Assembly (NCBI GenBank): GCA_025769875.1
Contig: JAGFNK010000803.1
Coordinates: forward strand, 1 to 21,417
DNA length: 21,417 nucleotides
From: Russula earlei
Taxonomy: Eukaryota > Basidiomycota > Agaricomycetes > Russulales > Russulaceae
Direction: 5' to 3'
The notes under the pieces were generated by a model. The model was given only the letters and a program-made list of their open reading frames with translations. It did not search any database and was not told where the DNA came from. The stretch's first letter is position 1; the number at the start of each line of letters is the position of its first letter. Shown piece after piece: positions 17,158 through 21,417 of this stretch. The position numbers and the translations under genes were made by a program.

Positions 17158-18170
17158 ATGTTTACCACACGCTTCCACCGCCACAAACGCCGCACACCTT
17201 GCCTGATGATATCACCACCATCCCCAAGGAGGCCCGGAAGATTTCGAGGCAATGGCAACCGACATCAGCAAGTTGGCCCTCCATCTGGCAACTCCCACCC
17301 TTCACCACGACCTACCCATTTCCTCGCTCTCCCTATCGGTCATCATCCCGAGCTCCGCAGTGCCGTGTCAGCTCTAACATCCTCCTGGCTTGCCCATCGA
17401 CCACCGATCGAGGGGACTCGATCCGTCCATTGTAGTCAACCCACGTCGCTTGCACCTCACTCTCGGTGTCATGGTCCTCTCGCTGCCTCAGAAGCAGGGG
17501 CAGCAGGGACCGCGGGGGCGCGATCTCGCCAACGCAACGGTGCTTCTCTCCAGCCTCGCCCCGCGCATCCGTACCATGCTCGGGAACCACGCGCTGCGTG
17601 TGCCCCTCGGCAGGCTGGCGATCATGCAGTCGGACCCCGCACGCGCCCACGTGCTCTATGTAGAGCCAGATCTGCGCTCTCCGGACGGTCGTCGCCTGCG
17701 CGCGGTCTGCGGTGCGTGCTTTCGGTTCCCTGTCACACATCCCCCACTCTCCCCGGAACGTCTGATAGGATTATAGATCTCGTTCATGATGCGTTTAAGG
17801 ATGCTGGCTTTCTTGTCGATGCCGACGCACGCCGTCCGCTCAAGGTGCGCTCACCCCAGACATCACTGATCATCCCTCCCTTCATTTCGCTCGCGACCGA
17901 CCTTTTTATTTTATTTTTTTCGCATGGCATCTGCAGCTACATTGTACGTTCCTCAACACGACATACCGCCGCGCGCTGCCCGGTCAACCCCGAGGCGCAG
18001 GGCGCATACCGTTTTCCTTCGCGGCGTTCCCTCCGGCCGCTAGGAACGTCTCGCACCTTGGCGCATGGACCGTAGACGAGCTGCAGATCTGCGAAATGGG
18101 AAGCTGGGCACCGGACGGGGCATATGTGCGAGTCGCAGGGTGTGATCTTCGTCCGCGGCAGCGGCAGTAG
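17158..18170 (+). pseudogene. AKAP7/ASCC1-like 2H phosphoesterase with an apparent frameshift
   Basis: 2H phosphoesterases of the AKAP7/ASCC1 group use two HxT motifs; the fungal protein's substrate is not known. Model: join 17158-17711, 17777-17844, 17937-18170. The N-terminal part is basic, Gly/Arg/Pro-rich. The domain begins THFLALPIGHHPELR, has motif 1 LHLTLG (H near residue 99), then an SDPARAHVLYVEP block, FKDAGFL, RRPLK, and after intron 2 motif 2 LHCTF (H near residue 209), ending near residue 284. Introns are 65 bp (GTGCGT...TTATAG) and 92 bp (GTGCGC...CTGCAG). The break: conserved sequence before 17412 is in one frame, and GLDPSIVVNPRRLHLTLG after it is in another. One extra base in the G4 run 17412-17415 explains the shift; no intron does so without deleting conserved residues. 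It may be a sequencing error, in which case the gene is functional. Confidence 0.8.
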
Positions 18171-18190
18171 AGGAAGGGGTGTAGTAGCCG

Positions 18191-18198
18191 TGACGTCA
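18191..18198. promoter_or_regulatory. CRE-type palindrome TGACGTCA
   Basis: The perfect 8-bp palindrome bound by ATF/CREB-type bZIP factors lies 33 bp upstream of a TATA-like box and 93 bp upstream of the start codon of the dehydrogenase gene. A one-mismatch version (TGATGTCA) stands in a similar place before the tandem paralogue. Binding is inferred. Confidence 0.5.
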
Positions 18199-18223
18199 TC
18201 CTCTGATAGTGCAGTACATTCAT

Positions 18224-18230
18224 TTATAAT
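18224..18230 (+). promoter_or_regulatory. TATA-like box of the 18292 gene
   Basis: TTATAAT lies 61 bp before the start codon, downstream of the CRE-type site, in normal promoter order. Confidence 0.5.
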
Positions 18231-18291
18231 CGCTAATCCTCAACTCCCATCCCCAACTTCCCATCGTCCTCCCTCCTCAAGTTGCGTAACG

Positions 18292-19521
18292 ATGCCACCC
18301 GTCAAGCAAAGAGCCGCCACCGTAACCGAAAACGGTGTCACATTTGGCCTCGCTGACGTTCCGAAGCCCGGTCCCGGTCAGATCCTCGTTAAAGTCGTTG
18401 CGGCGGCGCAGAATCCTACAGACTGTGCGTTTGCGCTCTCCACGCGGCAGACTCTCCACTCACCACGTCGTGTATCTAGGGAAGACTCTCGGACGCGCAC
18501 TCAAAGCGGGCAACTATGGCGGAATCGTAGGCAACGATTTCGCAGGCGTCGTTGAGGAGCTTGGTATAGACGTTCCCAAGGGCGTGAATGTCGGTCAGCG
18601 CGTCGCAGGGTTCATCAGGGGCGGTCGGGTTTTCCTTTCGCACATGTCAACAGTGACCCGCACTGATACCAGACTGTAGTCCTTGGACCCAATGGCTCCT
18701 TCTCAGAATACCTCGTGGCGGACGCAGAACGTGTCATAGTGCCCATCCCAGAAAGTTGGCCATACGAAGATGCCGCCCAGCTTGGTGTGGCCCCATTGAC
18801 CGCCTTGCAGTGCCTGCATCAGTCTCTCCAGTTGCCCTCACCCTTCGATGCCAGTTCTGGTCCTCAGCGTGACATTCTCATCTGGGGCGGTGCCTCGTCT
18901 GTCGGCCAATACGCTATTCAGTTCGCAAAGTTGAACGGATTCCGCGTCCTGACTACAGCCTCCCCAAAGAATTTCGACCTTGTCAAGGGCCTCGGTGCGG
19001 ACGAGGTATTTGACTACCGCGACGAGAATGTCGCAGAGAATGTCCGCTCAGCAACGGGTAATGCGCTCGACATTGCCATTGACACTATCTCAGAGGGAGG
19101 GACGACTCAACAAGTCCCCGCCGCAATCGGAGACAAAGGCGGAAAAGTTGCCATCATCCTTCCCTATGAGAGCCCACGTCAAGATGTTAAAGTCGTCTTT
19201 AGCGGTGCATACACCTTGCTTGATCGCGTACGATTACCGCGTTTCTTCTGTCCGAGTCGCTCATCGGTTATAGGGATCGAACGGCAAGTGGTACATCGAC
19301 CTGCTCAGCAAAATATTGTCTACGGGAAATATCAAGCCTAACCCGGTTCTGATACAACCCAATGGTATTGCTGGTGTGAAGGACGGCCTGCAGTACATGG
19401 TGGAAGGGAAAGTAAGTCGGACACATGGTACATATCGACCGGTTACAACAGGATTGATGTAATACGCTAGGTCAGCGGACAGAAGATAACGTATCGCATT
19501 GCGGATACACCTCAGATCTGA
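18292..19521 (+). CDS. Medium-chain dehydrogenase/enoyl reductase (ToxD-like), copy 1
   Basis: The product is a zinc-independent NAD(P)H-dependent oxidoreductase of the quinone oxidoreductase/trans-enoyl reductase type; its substrate is unknown. Model: join 18292-18424, 18480-18623, 18680-19227, 19274-19411, 19471-19521 (1,014 nt, 337 residues, normal length). The N-terminal GroES-like domain contains KQRAATV, QILVKVVAAAQNPTD and GGIVGNDFAGVVEE. The Rossmann domain has IWGGASSVGQYAIQFAK (nucleotide loop GGASSVG, residues 162-168), LGADEVFDYRD and an AIDTISEGG block. The C-terminal part reads NIKPNPV and GLQYMVEGK, ending ITYRIADTP. No catalytic or structural zinc cysteines are seen. Introns are 55, 56, 46 and 59 bp, with clear ends. 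The start is only 121 bp after the preceding gene's stop. Enzymes of this family often serve polyketide or toxin clusters, but no such cluster genes are present here. Confidence 0.92.
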
Positions 19522-20490
19522 CTTGACGACGACAATAATGTGATTGAACTGTTTCGTCGTTGTGGTGAGTAATTTGATTGGAAATGGCGTCCTTATCCTT
19601 CTCTCTTCTGAGTAAGCCAATTGCATTGTAGTCTCCATTCAGATTGACGCTCAACGTGCCGCTTCGGATCATTGAGTGTGCGAAAGGTTTCCAAAATTTC
19701 GTACGCGTTCCGGTTTCTGGCACAATGGTCTCCCTCCATGACATCATACTCACATCGCTTCGTCTCGTATCTCGCGGCTTCGTTGTTCGTTGGATAGCTC
19801 GCTGGGTCTCGGTCTTCGTATGTGAGGTCCCTAGTTACTCTCTGAAATGACAGTTCTCCGGATGCAAGTCCTCAACAAAAGCTGCGTGAAATACTTCTAT
19901 GTCGGCGTTACCCCTACTCTTTGGCATCCTTCCCCTCCCCTCTTCTCGGGTTCCGCCACTATCAAGAACTCACACGCGCGTCCCCGGACACGCTACGCCA
20001 TCAGTACAAAGTCTGCTGTCAAATAGGTTAATATGACCTAGCAGCGATCGAAAATGGCGAGTGCGGGTATATGATTGATCCTCCATTGATTTTAGATAAT
20101 GATCATCAGGATCGACAAATCGGCGCAAGTGGGTCGCAAGTCATATAGTCATGGCTCATGGCGCATGTGAACTGCCGGAGAAGTGACATGTGAATCCCTA
20201 CGGCCCCAGATTGCATTAGAAGCGGCGATGTCTCAGTTGCCAAGTCATTAAAAGATCTACACGTGACTGCACATTGGGAGTATAATATAATGTGTGCGAT
20301 GATGGGTACACACCTCATCTCACAGTACCCTTCGTCTAAAAAACCTAACCCATATTGATTTGAAGCGTTCCATCGAGGTTAGCAGATATGGAGAAACTCA
20401 CCGAGGCACGGCGTTATCTGATGTCACCTTCAGCGACCTCTAGGAGATAAATTCGCCAGACCCCCGTCAGCATCGCCTACTCGCACAAAA
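19522..20490. other. Spacer between the tandem dehydrogenase genes
   Basis: No gene could be supported in these 969 bp. Small frames occur on both strands (19644-19850 plus, 19753-19472 minus) without family resemblance. The last 210 bp probably hold the promoter of the second copy, with AT-rich TATAATATAAT at about 20281-20291. Confidence 0.6.
20419..20426. promoter_or_regulatory. CRE-like site TGATGTCA before copy 2
   Basis: It matches the TGACGTCA palindrome at seven of eight positions and lies 64 bp before the start codon of the second dehydrogenase gene. The parallel with copy 1 is the main support. Confidence 0.3.
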
Positions 20491-21417
20491 ATGGCTCCGA
20501 TCAAGCAAAGAGCTGCCATTTTGACCGAAAACGGTGTCACTTTTGGCCTCGCCGACGTTCCGAAGCTTGGCCCTGGTCAGATTCTCGTCAGAGTCGTTGC
20601 GGCGGTGCAGAATCCTGTAGATTGTAAGTTTGCGCTCCTCTTCCTTGGGATAGAACTCACCGCATCGCGTGTCCAGTAAAGTCTATTGGGATGGCCTCCA
20701 AGGCCGGAAACTATGGCGGAATTTTAGGCAACGATTTCGCCGGCGTCGTAGAGGAACTCGGGCCTGACGTCCCCGAAGGCGTGAGAACTGTTGGCGAGCG
20801 CGTCGCAGGTCTCATCAAGGGCCGTCAGTTTTTTTTTTCCCTTTCGCGTGTCAAGAGAAGCCCGTGCTGAACCAAACCCCAGTTTTTCAACCCAATGGCA
20901 CCTTCTCAGAATATCTCGTGGCGGACGCAGAACGTGGCGTTGTTCCCATCCCGGACAGTTGGTCGTTTGAAGAGGCCGCACAGCTCGGCATTGCCGCGTT
21001 GACAGGCTTGCAGACGCTGCATCAGTCTCTCGGGCTACCCTCTCCCTTCGATCCGAAGTCCGGTCCTCCGCGCGACATTCTCATCTGGGGTGGTGCCTCC
21101 TCGGTTGGCCAATACGCCATTCAGTTCGCAAAGTTGAACGGACTCCGCGTCCTGACTACAGCCTCCCCGAAGAATTTCGACCTTGTCAAGGACCTCGGTG
21201 CGGACGTAGTATTTGACTACCGCGACGAGAATGTCGTGGAGAAAATTCGCGCGGCGACGGGTAATGTGCTCGACATCGCTATTGACACCATCTCAGAGGG
21301 AAGGACGACTCAACAAGTCCCCGCCGCAATCGGAGACAAGGGTGGGAAAGTTGGCATCATCCTTCCCTACGAGAGTCCACGCCCAGATGTTACGGTCACC
21401 TTCAGCCTAGCATGGGA
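20491..21417 (+). CDS. Medium-chain dehydrogenase/enoyl reductase (ToxD-like), copy 2, partial
   Basis: This is a tandem paralogue of the gene at 18292 on the same strand, cut by the window edge. Model so far: join 20491-20623, 20677-20823, 20883-21417. Intron positions and phases are the same as in copy 1 (first exon again 133 nt). The second exon is three bases longer (VRTVGERV instead of VNVGQRV). The Rossmann loop IWGGASSVG and the flanking 100 bases are nearly identical in DNA to copy 1, pointing to recent duplication or gene conversion. Differences include EDAAQLGVAP versus EEAAQLGIAA and a substitution in the ISEGG block (ISEGR). Intron 1 has a better donor (GTAAGT) than copy 1 (GTGCGT). 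The last two exons should lie beyond 21417. Confidence 0.9.

Noticed and set aside
17366..17439. Possible intron (GTGCCG...TTGTAG) that would repair the 2H phosphoesterase frame
   Set aside because: It has a good branch-like CTAAC and keeps the frame, but it would remove about 25 residues that look like conserved domain sequence, including the stretch before the first HxT motif. A one-base indel is simpler.
17122..18075. Open frame of 317 codons on the plus strand
   Set aside because: It is a chance composite: its first third and the short exon at 17777-17844 are in the right frame, but the middle reads out-of-frame and runs through two introns. The 2H phosphoesterase motifs lie in another frame.
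19472..19850. Small frames on both strands after the first dehydrogenase gene
   Set aside because: They overlap each other and the 3' end of the gene, with no conserved motif.

Overview
This window reads as nuclear DNA of a filamentous basidiomycete, most likely an agaricomycete. The reasons are genes cut by many very short introns (46-92 bp, GT-AG with a few GC-AG), a eukaryotic tRNA-Thr gene, an ArfGAP and an EB1 microtubule protein of fungal type, and an island of Ty3/gypsy, Ty1/copia and MULE elements of the kind common in mushroom genomes. The species cannot be named from sequence alone.

Left part, about 1-7,610: a nested transposon island. A gypsy-type 3' LTR (102-592) with the tail of its internal region sits directly against a truncated copia pol (593-2832). 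The copia 3' LTR (2882-3266) in turn abuts the coding region of a decayed MULE transposase (3267-6631). The MULE is broken twice more: by a 1.3-kb segment of unknown type (about 3669-4975) and by a 588-bp LTR insertion (5151-5738) flanked by a perfect 5-bp duplication. It has also lost internal domains and its first catalytic Asp. The tail of the island (6575-7615) contains no CpG dinucleotide at all, and this CpG desert stops at a minus-strand tRNA-Thr(CGU) gene (7612-7683).

Right part, 7,684-21,417: CpG-rich, gene-bearing DNA. In order: a Glo3-type ArfGAP (7861-9562, 5 exons); a 1.8-kb spacer; an unrecognised 223-residue protein (11338-12179, 4 exons); a 2.5-kb stretch with no secure gene; an unrecognised 171-residue protein on the minus strand (15410-14707, 4 exons), divergent from an EB1/Bim1/Mal3 protein (15754-16844, 6 exons); an AKAP7/ASCC1-like 2H phosphoesterase with an apparent 1-bp frameshift (17158-18170); and two tandem, very similar zinc-free medium-chain dehydrogenase/enoyl-reductase genes (18292-19521, and 20491 to the window edge), each with a CRE-like site upstream.

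The genes do not form one pathway. They look like ordinary single housekeeping or accessory fungal genes (Golgi-ER traffic, microtubule plus ends, RNA or nucleotide 2H chemistry, oxidoreduction). Exon models were built by hand from reading frame, splice signals and family conservation, so all of them need transcript support. I found no CRISPR array, rRNA or obvious new defence or biosynthetic system. The most notable signals are the CpG desert ending at a tRNA gene, the precise nesting junctions, the splice-compatible 1.3-kb insert, and the broken 2H phosphoesterase.
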